Positions 1 through 7,904 of a stretch of DNA of 42,249 bases are shown in pieces. The notes under the pieces were generated by a model. That model did not search any database and was not told the DNA's origin. It saw nothing but the letters and a program-made list of their open reading frames with translations. Every line of letters begins with the position of its first letter. The first letter of the stretch is position 1. A program made the position numbers and the translations under genes. Origin of the DNA: a virus; the IMG/VR virus record IMGVR_UViG_3300038701_002746, positions 1-42,249 of that record. One strand, 5' to 3'.

Positions 1-111
1 GAGACCTTGTAGGCCTTGGGTTACCCAAGAAATAGGAGAAGATGCCAAGGCTATAAAAACAGCCAAGGCACTTCTCTTCTTAATACCTACAAAGTCATAT
101 TTATTAGCCAT
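1..111 (-). CDS. Holin-like membrane protein, left-end partial copy
   Basis: This is the 5' part of the gene that is complete at 41867-42229, present here only because of the terminal repeat. It starts at the ATG complementary to 109-111, overlaps the stop codon of the 169-aa gene (ATGGCTAA), and runs off the left end of the window. In a circular or concatemeric genome it reads straight on at 42120. Confidence 0.8.
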   Translation of the reverse strand, partial: MANKYDFVGIKKRSALAVFIALASSPISWVTQGLQGL

Positions 112-128
112 GTATTTTTTCAATCTGA
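3..128. repeat. Left copy of 126-bp terminal direct repeat
   Basis: This stretch is identical, base for base, to 42121-42246. It marks either the closure of a circular assembly or the direct terminal repeat of a linear phage genome. The repeat covers the last codons of the 169-aa gene and the first part of the holin-like gene, so it is coding DNA. Two extra bases before it and three after the right copy do not match, so the contig ends are not perfectly clean. The unit length implied by the offset is 42,118 bp. Confidence 0.95.
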
Positions 129-613
129 GGGATAACAATTGCATCTAACTGGCTCAAGAAAGGAACAGCAATGTCATCTAGTTTATTCTCAGAGAGCATG
201 GCAGACTCAGTAAGAAATACTTTTAAGATTGCATAGAATTGTCTAGCCAAATCTTCCACTTCTTTTAGCCCTCTATACTTTAAACGCTCGATAAGAACTT
301 CAAAATCATACGCTTCAGCTAAAGGGTAAAAAGGAGCTGCTACGGGCACCAACAAATCTTCTGCTTTTGGCATCTCATTGAGTTCTTGCTCTTCAGAAAT
401 CTTATCAATACTCTCCACAATAGGCCCTTTAACAGAGCTAAGAAACGGGGCACCGATATCATCCCAAGGATTTTTAGAGAGTACAGCAGATTCTTGAATC
501 CACTTAGCTGCTTCAGCGTATATGCCTACAGCCAAGTCCTCTCCCTCTATCAGTCCTTTATTTTTTAAACGCTCTCCAAAAACTTTTAAATCATAAGCTT
601 TAGTTAATTCCAT
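104..613 (-). CDS. Hypothetical protein with two tandem copies of one domain
   Basis: A 169-aa soluble acidic protein of unknown function. Two copies of a roughly 71-residue unit are visible, at residues 3-73 and 98-168. Both start L-x-x-AYD, continue with ERLK-x-x-GL, EDLA, ESA-x-LS and DDI, and end PFLS followed by an isoleucine-rich helix with KI. About half the positions are identical. The linker (74-97) is acidic. The start is supported by AAAGGAG eight bases upstream. It is the last gene before the contig join and overlaps the holin-like gene, so it probably belongs to the late lysis or tail-end block. No signal peptide or membrane segment is seen. Confidence 0.8.
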   Translation of the reverse strand: MELTKAYDLKVFGERLKNKGLIEGEDLAVGIYAEAAKWIQESAVLSKNPWDDIGAPFLSSVKGPIVESIDKISEEQELNEMPKAEDLLVPVAAPFYPLAEAYDFEVLIERLKYRGLKEVEDLARQFYAILKVFLTESAMLSENKLDDIAVPFLSQLDAIVIPQIEKIHG

Positions 614-641
614 TTATAATTCTCCTTTATATTTCAAAATG

Positions 642-1133
642 TTACGGATTAATTCCAGTGTTGCCTTTACCAGTGTTTGCAAACATAGGCGTTGTTTCTG
701 GAGTATCATGGGGTGTAGTCACAGATACATAGTCAGTTAAAAACGATTGCATCTTAGCTAATATTCTTCTAGCTCTACGCTCATCGTGGCTGATCATACC
801 TGATCCCATACGAGCTGAAGCACTGTTGGCTAGTTCAAACATGAAGTTGTCATAGAGGTGAGAGAGGTCAACAATCATATCATTTTCAGCTGCAGTGGCA
901 GAAGGCTCTGGTCCGGCATCAAACTCAGTTGGATTACTTTCTGGAAGATCCAATTGAGGCTGTGCTACAACCCAGTCCAATTTGTTACTCATGGCAGTGA
1001 CATAATCAATATTTCGATCATAGTCATCTGTGAGCAAGTGATTGAGGTTGGATGAAGTTGACTTGATGATTTCCATTTTAAATCTTCGAGCCATGCGAAC
1101 TAGACTTAGTATGTCCTGGTTATTTACAAGCAT
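642..1133 (-). CDS. Hypothetical protein
   Basis: A 163-aa protein that I do not recognise. The first 50 residues look helical, a proline- and acid-rich stretch follows (about 60-80), and a second helical region (88-135) precedes a flexible tail rich in threonine, proline and glycine. There is no signal peptide or obvious membrane span. AAGGAG lies seven bases before the ATG. It sits between a membrane/coiled-coil protein and the duplicated-domain protein at the end of the leftward arm, so a minor virion or lysis-associated role is possible but only inferred. Confidence 0.75.
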   Translation of the reverse strand: MLVNNQDILSLVRMARRFKMEIIKSTSSNLNHLLTDDYDRNIDYVTAMSNKLDWVVAQPQLDLPESNPTEFDAGPEPSATAAENDMIVDLSHLYDNFMFELANSASARMGSGMISHDERRARRILAKMQSFLTDYVSVTTPHDTPETTPMFANTGKGNTGINP

Positions 1134-1160
1134 TTTAAATCTCCTTATTCAGTTACTTGT

Positions 1161-1580
1161 TTATTTTCTTATTTTATCAAATTCATTGCTAATGAGTTCA
1201 ATTCGATCTTCTATGAATTTAAACCTAGCCTCAACACTTTTTTCGTAGAGGTTTTGTTGTGTAGAAGTCCACCTGTCTTTAGACGCAGATTGGAAAAGAT
1301 GTATAATATTTCTGTTTTCGTCTTTTAAGAGTGCCCTCAAACTAGCAAAATCTTGTTTGATGTCAGCCGACATATCAGAAAATTCTTTCTCTAGTCGTTC
1401 TATTCTCTGGGTATTCGCAATTGTTTTCTCGATAACAACTTCATTTTTAGCGGTTTGATTTTGTGTCATTAAGTTTACACCTTGAGACTGGAGCATAAAT
1501 ACAATAGCTGCGACACTTCCAGCACCTGTCCCAACTTGTTTTAAATCCCAGCTCTGTTTAGCATCCTTGCTATCAGACAT
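1161..1580 (-). CDS. Membrane-anchored coiled-coil protein, possible spanin or holin
   Basis: A 139-aa protein with a short charged N-terminus, one modest hydrophobic segment (about residues 17-36, starting GTGAGSVAAIVFML) and then a long charged, heptad-like region to the end. One N-terminal membrane anchor followed by a coiled coil is the layout of inner-membrane spanins. It also resembles small phage membrane proteins related to holins. The ATG directly follows the stop codon of the upstream lipoprotein gene, so the two are likely co-translated. Lysis role is an inference from topology and place. Confidence 0.7.
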   Translation of the reverse strand: MSDSKDAKQSWDLKQVGTGAGSVAAIVFMLQSQGVNLMTQNQTAKNEVVIEKTIANTQRIERLEKEFSDMSADIKQDFASLRALLKDENRNIIHLFQSASKDRWTSTQQNLYEKSVEARFKFIEDRIELISNEFDKIRK

Positions 1581-2132
1581 TTAATCCCTCTCTCGCCTAA
1601 TATAAATCGTTGAATTCTTGCCTTCTGCTATAACGTGTTTTCCATTTATGTGTGCATCGCTGGCACCATAGACAACTAGGTTAAGGTATTTTAATTCGGG
1701 GTCTTTGATGAAATAGAAAGGAGCATAGGCTTGATAAACAGCGTGATGCATATTAACTGAGATGTTCTCACCCACTGATCCGGTTAAGACCTCGCCTTCC
1801 CATGAGTCAGGACTATCAGATAAGACCATAAACCAAGCGACCATCATATTGTCCGGCATATCATTGGTCATTTCCCATTGGATATAGGCCCTTATTTCTT
1901 CGCCCACTTGTAAATTGGGAAGTTCAAAAGAATAGAGGTTTACTGAGTCGTAGTAGTTACCGACATCTGGAGCCAAAACACAATTGGCCCTCGGTGCAAT
2001 ATCGACTGCATGATAGAAGTTATGAACCACATAGGTCAGATCACTTTTATAAGAGCAATCAGGATAAAACGTCGGGTCCTTTGGGCTAGGCGCACAAGCT
2101 GATAAGAGTAGGGCTAAGAGTAGGATGCGCAT
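1581..2132 (-). CDS. Phage-encoded lipoprotein
   Basis: A 183-aa protein that begins with a short basic end, a leucine-rich core and a lipobox LSAC (Cys13), so it should be processed by signal peptidase II and anchored in a membrane. The mature part is rich in aromatic and acidic residues and looks beta-rich. I do not recognise the family. Its start overlaps the stop of the signal-peptide-bearing fibre gene (TAATG), so both exported products come from one transcript. Possible roles are superinfection exclusion by masking a receptor, or an outer-membrane spanin. It is long for a spanin lipoprotein. Confidence 0.75.
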   Translation of the reverse strand: MRILLLALLLSACAPSPKDPTFYPDCSYKSDLTYVVHNFYHAVDIAPRANCVLAPDVGNYYDSVNLYSFELPNLQVGEEIRAYIQWEMTNDMPDNMMVAWFMVLSDSPDSWEGEVLTGSVGENISVNMHHAVYQAYAPFYFIKDPELKYLNLVVYGASDAHINGKHVIAEGKNSTIYIRRERD

Positions 2133-4486
2133 TACTTCGTTCTCCTAGCAGAAAATTGCAAATCAAAATCGGGATTTGAAATTGCGGAAGTCCAACTTTG
2201 ACTTGCAAAACGACAATTTCCATTTGCTGTTGCTTCACTAGACTCTATTCCGACTGAAAATGTTTGCTCTGAAGTGATAGTGTGTTCTGCACAAGTTCTC
2301 ATTGGCATTGTCAAAACTGTACTGCTTCCAAGTGCGTGATAACCACCGACTGGAATCCCAACAATATTACTCAATGAACCACTATTTGTATTATAAATAA
2401 AGGCCCGACAATACAGAGAAGAACCAGAGGAAAGGGTAAACTGTAAAGTCCCTGCGAAACAAATATTCCAGGTTCCAGGCGATAGGGTTAATCTATTACT
2501 AGTGCCATGCGCCTCGGTTAATGTATTCGCTACGCTTGTCGCTACAGTTGATGCGGCAGTTGTTTCTATATACTCGTAAGGCACCCCAGCGTTGCCGATG
2601 ATTGTATAATCACCTATACCTTGAAAGGTAATCTGATTAATAGTAGCACCGCCTGTTGCTATATTGGTCGCCACGCTAGATATTGCATATATTTCTAAAG
2701 TATCACCGGCTGACACATCAATATTTCCACTAAGAGCAAATTGTGCTTGTTGTGTTGAACCAGTGTAGAACTTTTGTGTACCTATATATTTAGCAATAGA
2801 TCCATTTTTATATACAGCTACATTTATTCTATTACCAGCGGCCCACGTTTCAGAATCAGTAAGCATTAAGCCAGATATTTGTACTCGCTGGCTTGTTGGC
2901 CATGTAATAGTTCCACTTGAGTGTAAGTTGTGATCGTCTTTAGTTTCAGTATCGTATGTAATTTTTGTTAAACTAGTACCTATAGCTGGGCCTGTACTAG
3001 CTTCGGCAAGTTCTACTACAGCATTCTGAAAATCCTGCTGTGTACTATTTAAAGTATTTCCACTTCCAGCCCACTCGACAATAGGGATGTCCCGAACCGT
3101 CAAGGTAACAACATCTCCACTCGCAAAAGTGAATGGGCTTGAGTGCCCTACTGTTGAGCCTCCTATCTCTCTTATCCATAATTCATCCGTTGCGTTCCAT
3201 TGAACAGAGCCCATCGTGTTATTTGTGGCGGTGCCAGAATCCTCTAAATAGGCTGTACCTAACTTAGTGTCGAAGTCTGCCCCGTTAGGTAGCTTGCTGG
3301 AATCCATTGTTAGATTATCAGGAATATCCAAAGTGAATGCTACAGAGTTAGGAGCCCCTGACAGGGACGCAATGACCATAAGGCTAAGGCGATCACCGTT
3401 ACGACATTTCATTCCATAGTAAGTTGTATTTGTGGTCCAGCCGCCCGTGGGAGTATATTGCTCACACTCTCCAATTATTGGAGTGTAAATTGTTGCCGAT
3501 GTTTCAATTTTTATATCACTAATCTCTAAAGTATATGGAGTCGTGTCACTATCAGTGACCATTGCAATAACGCGAATTGCAGTCGTGTCACTATCAGCTT
3601 GGACTGTCGCACTGAAAGAACCACGCCCTGTAGCATCGTGATTTAAAGTGTTAGTATTGGTATTTCCTAAGCCATCCGTGCCAGTTAGTGCGAAGGGGCC
3701 TGTTGTGGTTCCAGCGACTCGGTAGTAAAATAATTTTAAGTTTTCGCCCGCTGTCGAATAGCCAGCCGATGTTTTATATCTAATTTTTACATAAAGGTTT
3801 TCACCCTCTTTTATAGGCTTATCTAGAGTAATATCTGTAGAAAATGGGACTCCTTCTCCTTGAGCATTTCCAGATGCCTTTGTAATTTCAAGAGTGGAGG
3901 TTCCCCAAAATTGACCCGATGTTTTTAAAGCGACTGAAACTAGGGATGGGCTCCCGCCAGTCCCATCAACTGGAACACTGACCGCGCCATCGTCGAATGG
4001 AGTATAATTTCCTATAATCTCAGTATTCGGATCAGAGAAGTAATTCTTGCCCGCTCCACCGCCTGAGCTACCTCCCCCGCCTACTTGATTCTCAATTCCT
4101 GAGTTATTAAGTTTATAGAGGTTCCCATCATTCTTAAAATAGAGTTTTAGATTCCCACTTGAGGGATTTGCAGGGGTTGACTCTTCTGACATAGTAAGAA
4201 TATCAACTTGCGGGGTGACTAATGTCCCACTTGTAAAAGTGCCTCCATCAGAAACTTTCCCATCAATTTGAGTCTGAATAAGGCTAGTAACCCCGTCCAA
4301 ATATCCCAGCTCTGTGTCCGTGACAGCAGAGCAAAGGACATCCTTACTCGCATCAAGATAGGGCACTGTATTGGCTGTGCAGTATTCCAGAGTCATACTG
4401 TCTTCAACTATGGCATCGTCAAGCCTTGTACCCCAGGCTATGTTAGAAACAAATAAAAGTAGTAAGATTAAATATAAGTTACGCAT
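2132..4486 (-). CDS. Tail-fibre/spike-like protein with N-terminal signal peptide
   Basis: A 784-aa protein. Residues 1-19 form a textbook Sec signal: Met-Arg, a leucine-rich core, and a cleavage site after AWG. Next comes phage-fibre sequence (VPYLDASK, then ELGYLDGVTSLIQTQIDGK), a glycine/serine linker near residue 140, and long beta-rich, Ser/Thr/Gly-rich regions that look like receptor- or glycan-binding domains. The start ATG overlaps the last codons of the T7-type tail fibre gene by eight bases, and a lipoprotein gene follows with TAATG overlap. A second adhesin on the virion would fit the position, but a signal peptide on a tail fibre is unexpected, so an exported role is possible. Confidence 0.8.
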   Translation of the reverse strand: MRNLYLILLLLFVSNIAWGTRLDDAIVEDSMTLEYCTANTVPYLDASKDVLCSAVTDTELGYLDGVTSLIQTQIDGKVSDGGTFTSGTLVTPQVDILTMSEESTPANPSSGNLKLYFKNDGNLYKLNNSGIENQVGGGGSSGGGAGKNYFSDPNTEIIGNYTPFDDGAVSVPVDGTGGSPSLVSVALKTSGQFWGTSTLEITKASGNAQGEGVPFSTDITLDKPIKEGENLYVKIRYKTSAGYSTAGENLKLFYYRVAGTTTGPFALTGTDGLGNTNTNTLNHDATGRGSFSATVQADSDTTAIRVIAMVTDSDTTPYTLEISDIKIETSATIYTPIIGECEQYTPTGGWTTNTTYYGMKCRNGDRLSLMVIASLSGAPNSVAFTLDIPDNLTMDSSKLPNGADFDTKLGTAYLEDSGTATNNTMGSVQWNATDELWIREIGGSTVGHSSPFTFASGDVVTLTVRDIPIVEWAGSGNTLNSTQQDFQNAVVELAEASTGPAIGTSLTKITYDTETKDDHNLHSSGTITWPTSQRVQISGLMLTDSETWAAGNRINVAVYKNGSIAKYIGTQKFYTGSTQQAQFALSGNIDVSAGDTLEIYAISSVATNIATGGATINQITFQGIGDYTIIGNAGVPYEYIETTAASTVATSVANTLTEAHGTSNRLTLSPGTWNICFAGTLQFTLSSGSSLYCRAFIYNTNSGSLSNIVGIPVGGYHALGSSTVLTMPMRTCAEHTITSEQTFSVGIESSEATANGNCRFASQSWTSAISNPDFDLQFSARRTK

Positions 4487-5498
4487 TGAATTTCACCCTT
4501 TTAAATTTGAAAGTTCCAGTTCCTTCAGCGCCCGAGGTATATCGAACTTGCCCGACATTACCTCCAGCATCAGCCACACTTAAATCAATTCCTGTATTGT
4601 CATCTGATTTTGCCAATACATCTAAGACCCATGCTCCATTTTTATAGCTTAGGTAAACGAGCCACATGGCTTTTATTGTTGTGCTTCTAGTAATATCCAC
4701 AAGGAATAGAGCTGAATCGAAATCATCGGCATCAATTGTAAATCCTGTAATGTTTGTATTGGTTTGGCTGTTAGCAATGGCTACACTTGATTGCTCATTG
4801 TATGGGTCAATACCAAGCACAGGAAGGAATGTGACAGGATTTTCAATGTCATCCAATCGTCCTTCAATCTCGGTATCTTTGTTAAGCAGCACTTTCCACT
4901 GACTAAATTCATTAAATTCAAACACCCTGAGTGCTACCCACTTATTGGCATTAAGGTCATCTAGGAAAGCTGTATCTGAAGTGTGGGCTGTGACACATCT
5001 ATAAAGAAGCCCATCTCCTGCATAATAGACAACTTGATTAACGACATAGGCAGTTGATGCCGCCCAGTCAGGAAGTACGAGATCTGAAGTGCTGCCTCCC
5101 CCGCCTTCTAAGGTATCAATGTCTGCTTCATTTGTTGCTATATCATCAGCATTTTCTTGAGCTATTAATGTGAGCTTATCGACTAAATCCTCTAAAACAT
5201 TCTCACTATAAGTTGTTGCTGGATCTAGTGCTTGAGTAATTGGGGTTTCTCTTTTTACAAGGACAGTCACTCCATTAGCTGGGGCACTTGTGAAAACAAC
5301 ATCTCCCGAAGTGACTCTACGGTTTGTGGCAGCGCCTTCTGTAATGCTGTAACCAGATCCTTGTAAAACTCCATCTAAATAGACCTTTAGAACTGTGGAT
5401 CCTTCTCCCTCGAAATACGTTAAATTAGTGAAAGAGAAAGTATCCAGCACTCCATTGGCTGAGAAAGACTCTTTTCTTTTGGTTGTACTTACACTCAT
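4479..5498 (-). CDS. Tail fibre protein with T7 gp17-like N-terminus
   Basis: A 339-aa protein. The first 130 residues match the pattern of the T7-type fibre N-terminal domain that attaches to the tail tube: a beta-rich start, YLDGVLQGSGYSI, then VLVKRETPI and TYSENVLEDLVDKLTLIAQE. A short coiled stem (about 120-135) and a Gly/Ser stretch lead into a segment with W-A-x-x-Y-V and W residues that resembles carbohydrate-binding modules, then a C-terminal beta-rich domain. It is shorter than T7 gp17 (553 aa), so the distal adhesin may be the next gene. The start has AGGAG five bases upstream. Confidence 0.88.
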   Translation of the reverse strand: MSVSTTKRKESFSANGVLDTFSFTNLTYFEGEGSTVLKVYLDGVLQGSGYSITEGAATNRRVTSGDVVFTSAPANGVTVLVKRETPITQALDPATTYSENVLEDLVDKLTLIAQENADDIATNEADIDTLEGGGGSTSDLVLPDWAASTAYVVNQVVYYAGDGLLYRCVTAHTSDTAFLDDLNANKWVALRVFEFNEFSQWKVLLNKDTEIEGRLDDIENPVTFLPVLGIDPYNEQSSVAIANSQTNTNITGFTIDADDFDSALFLVDITRSTTIKAMWLVYLSYKNGAWVLDVLAKSDDNTGIDLSVADAGGNVGQVRYTSGAEGTGTFKFKRVKFNA

Positions 5499-5510
5499 CT
5501 CCGCTCCTAA

Positions 5511-7904
5511 TTAATTGGTATCAAAAAGTATTTCACTGCCCTGCTTCTTTACACGTTTTTCCATACGTTTCTGATAGCCTGGGCTTATTACCTCATTAAG
5601 TTCTGTCAAAAACAACTTGTTAATAATAGGTTTTAATAGGATTGAGTTCTGTCCTGGTAAATTCCTAACGCCTTGTTTCGCAGTCCTAGCCAAGGCCTCC
5701 CCAATATCCCCCTCAAAAGTTGTCTCTAATATCTTCCCCATTGCAGGGATCTGGCTAAAGGTCGGGCCAGCAAGTCTTTCCAAACTTAAATCCCCTTCAG
5801 CTGCATCAATAAAATACTGGCCAAGTATTGGCATTGCTCCACGCTGCATTCCTCGCAAAGCTAAATTCCTATAGGCTTCTGGGTCTGAAAGATCGGGGTG
5901 TTTTCCTTTAGCTAAATCAGTTATATATTGGATAGCTACTCCCAATATCATTCCATCAACAGCTGTCCTCATTACATTTGAAGCAGCGCCTCTACCCGCG
6001 ACCATTTCATAAAAGTTGTTGGCTTTCATACCTTCCCCAGAATATTTCATCTGTCGCATTGTTCGAGGTATGGCCATAGAAAATGACAAGAATTGTGTAA
6101 GAAGTCTCATCCCAGCGCCATGGGGATCCGAGGCACCTTTACCCCCAGTAAGAGCTAAGTGTTGCATAGCCCCGCCTTCAATAACCCCGCCTTTAGTCAC
6201 GGCAATAAAATACTTAGAAACCTTTTGTTTCATAGCATCTGTAGGCATATCTGTGGGCAATATATACTTCTTCCCATCAACTTCTCGAGCGTGGGATTTC
6301 ATAACATCCCAATCTTTTTTTGTGATGCCTACTCTGTCCATGGATCTTTTTATAGTTCCTGGGAGTTCTTCAAACCCTTTATCAGATAAATCAGCCACAG
6401 CTCTGGAAAGCATTCTTTTATTGGCTAGTTTTGCAGCTTGGGTTTGTTGAGTTAGACCCACTAAACGAAAATATTTTTCTTCTGCTCCGCGAAAGAATTT
6501 TCCACCTGGCTCATCAAGCCCTAGTCCAAATCTCTGGTAATTACTCTCTATGACGCTATCTATAGACTCTTCAAAATATCCAAGCCACTTCTTTCTCTCA
6601 GCTGTTGGAAGAGAAGAAACAAAATCCCCCATAGCTTGGAGGTAGGCTGTTGTTCTCCCCATGCCTGTGACACTTACCATATTTCCTACAGTAGTCGCTA
6701 GATCAGGAAGTGTGGAAAGTGCTACGTTATTTAATAGGGCCATTCTTTGAACGGATAAAGTCCCTCTAGTTATTTTCCCAAGCATTTCATGAGGTCCATC
6801 TGAAGATCTTCCCAACATAGTGTCGAGCATGATCTTTCTTTTTTCTGCCTGTCTTTCAAACTTAGCTAGGGCTTCCCCGCTGAGACTTTTCTTGGCCTCT
6901 AATTCCATATCTCCCCAAAGCTTTTCAACATCTAAATCGCCAAATGTCTGAGCAAGGGCTGAAGCTCTAGCAGAACTTCGACTGGAAGCTATGACAGTCT
7001 CCATGAGGTTGTCTCTACCAAATTTCTTATTGTACTCTCCGAAAGATCTCCCATCTTTAAATATGATAGATCTTTGACCGCCAAAATTCCCAACTCCTTG
7101 GCCGTAGCCTCCTTGAGTTATGTCCTGGTAGATACTTTGGAGAATCTTATCTCTTTCGGCTTTACCACCCGCTACATCTTTAAATGTGGCATCATGGTCT
7201 ATATGTCCATCTAGAAACTTCTTCCATTCTTTGAAATCGACAGCCCCTACTTTTTCCCAATCATGGGTCTGCCTTACAATGAAGTCTTCTCTGTATTTTA
7301 TATCAATGCCTGATTCTCTCATGTGATTGAGAAGCCAGTTATTGTATTGATTGAGTTTCTTTCCTATTCGCACAGCATCGGGATGGAGGCCGTCAAGACT
7401 TTCGCCTTTTCTTAGCTTGTATGTGGCATCGGCTATCTCAATATCCAGCTCGCCTTTTCTTAATATGTCAGCATCTTCTGCAAAACTATCAAGAGCGCGG
7501 CCCATAGTTTTCATATTAGTTTCTTGGTTGATCCAGAAACCATTATGTGAGCCTTCCACTCCTTCGGGTATATATTCAAATTTAGCAATGAAGGCTTTCA
7601 TCTTGTCATTTACAAACTCGGGGCGATTGACAAAAGACTTAGCTTGTCTCTCGGCAACCAGCCTTCTCACTCGACCCATGACTGCAGCTCGAGCATCCAT
7701 GACAGATAGAACTCTCATTCGATGAGACTTGGACTTAAATTTAACAACGTCCCCGCCCTCTATTCCGTACTCTTTTTGCTTCTCTCTTATGTCCTCAACA
7801 ATTCTTTTTAGGTCTTTATCTTTAATAACTTCAGAATCAAAGAACTTGCGGGCCGCCAAGTAGCATTCGTCATTATATGTTGGAGAGGTTTTTTTACGTC
7901 CCAT
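5511..7904 (-). CDS. Internal virion protein, gp16-like, distal part
   Basis: A 797-aa, mostly helical protein placed where T7 encodes gp16, the large internal core protein that is ejected and helps DNA cross the cell envelope. It is rich in Lys, Arg and Glu with glycine/alanine stretches, and has no visible lytic transglycosylase motif. Its start overlaps the stop of the 436-aa upstream gene as TAATG. Together the two proteins make about 1,233 residues, close to T7 gp16 (1,318), which suggests a split version of the same component. Family assignment rests mainly on order, size and composition. Confidence 0.75.
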   Translation of the reverse strand: MGRKKTSPTYNDECYLAARKFFDSEVIKDKDLKRIVEDIREKQKEYGIEGGDVVKFKSKSHRMRVLSVMDARAAVMGRVRRLVAERQAKSFVNRPEFVNDKMKAFIAKFEYIPEGVEGSHNGFWINQETNMKTMGRALDSFAEDADILRKGELDIEIADATYKLRKGESLDGLHPDAVRIGKKLNQYNNWLLNHMRESGIDIKYREDFIVRQTHDWEKVGAVDFKEWKKFLDGHIDHDATFKDVAGGKAERDKILQSIYQDITQGGYGQGVGNFGGQRSIIFKDGRSFGEYNKKFGRDNLMETVIASSRSSARASALAQTFGDLDVEKLWGDMELEAKKSLSGEALAKFERQAEKRKIMLDTMLGRSSDGPHEMLGKITRGTLSVQRMALLNNVALSTLPDLATTVGNMVSVTGMGRTTAYLQAMGDFVSSLPTAERKKWLGYFEESIDSVIESNYQRFGLGLDEPGGKFFRGAEEKYFRLVGLTQQTQAAKLANKRMLSRAVADLSDKGFEELPGTIKRSMDRVGITKKDWDVMKSHAREVDGKKYILPTDMPTDAMKQKVSKYFIAVTKGGVIEGGAMQHLALTGGKGASDPHGAGMRLLTQFLSFSMAIPRTMRQMKYSGEGMKANNFYEMVAGRGAASNVMRTAVDGMILGVAIQYITDLAKGKHPDLSDPEAYRNLALRGMQRGAMPILGQYFIDAAEGDLSLERLAGPTFSQIPAMGKILETTFEGDIGEALARTAKQGVRNLPGQNSILLKPIINKLFLTELNEVISPGYQKRMEKRVKKQGSEILFDTN

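Noticed and set aside
960-1134. Search for tRNA or other RNA genes in gaps and across the window
   Set aside because: No cloverleaf-like stretch or tRNA consensus was recognised by eye; a covariance-model scan would be needed to exclude one.
5617-6450. Plus-strand ORFs opposite the gp16-like gene
   Set aside because: They are antisense shadows: hydrophobic or low-complexity products without ribosome sites, opposite a long coherent gene.
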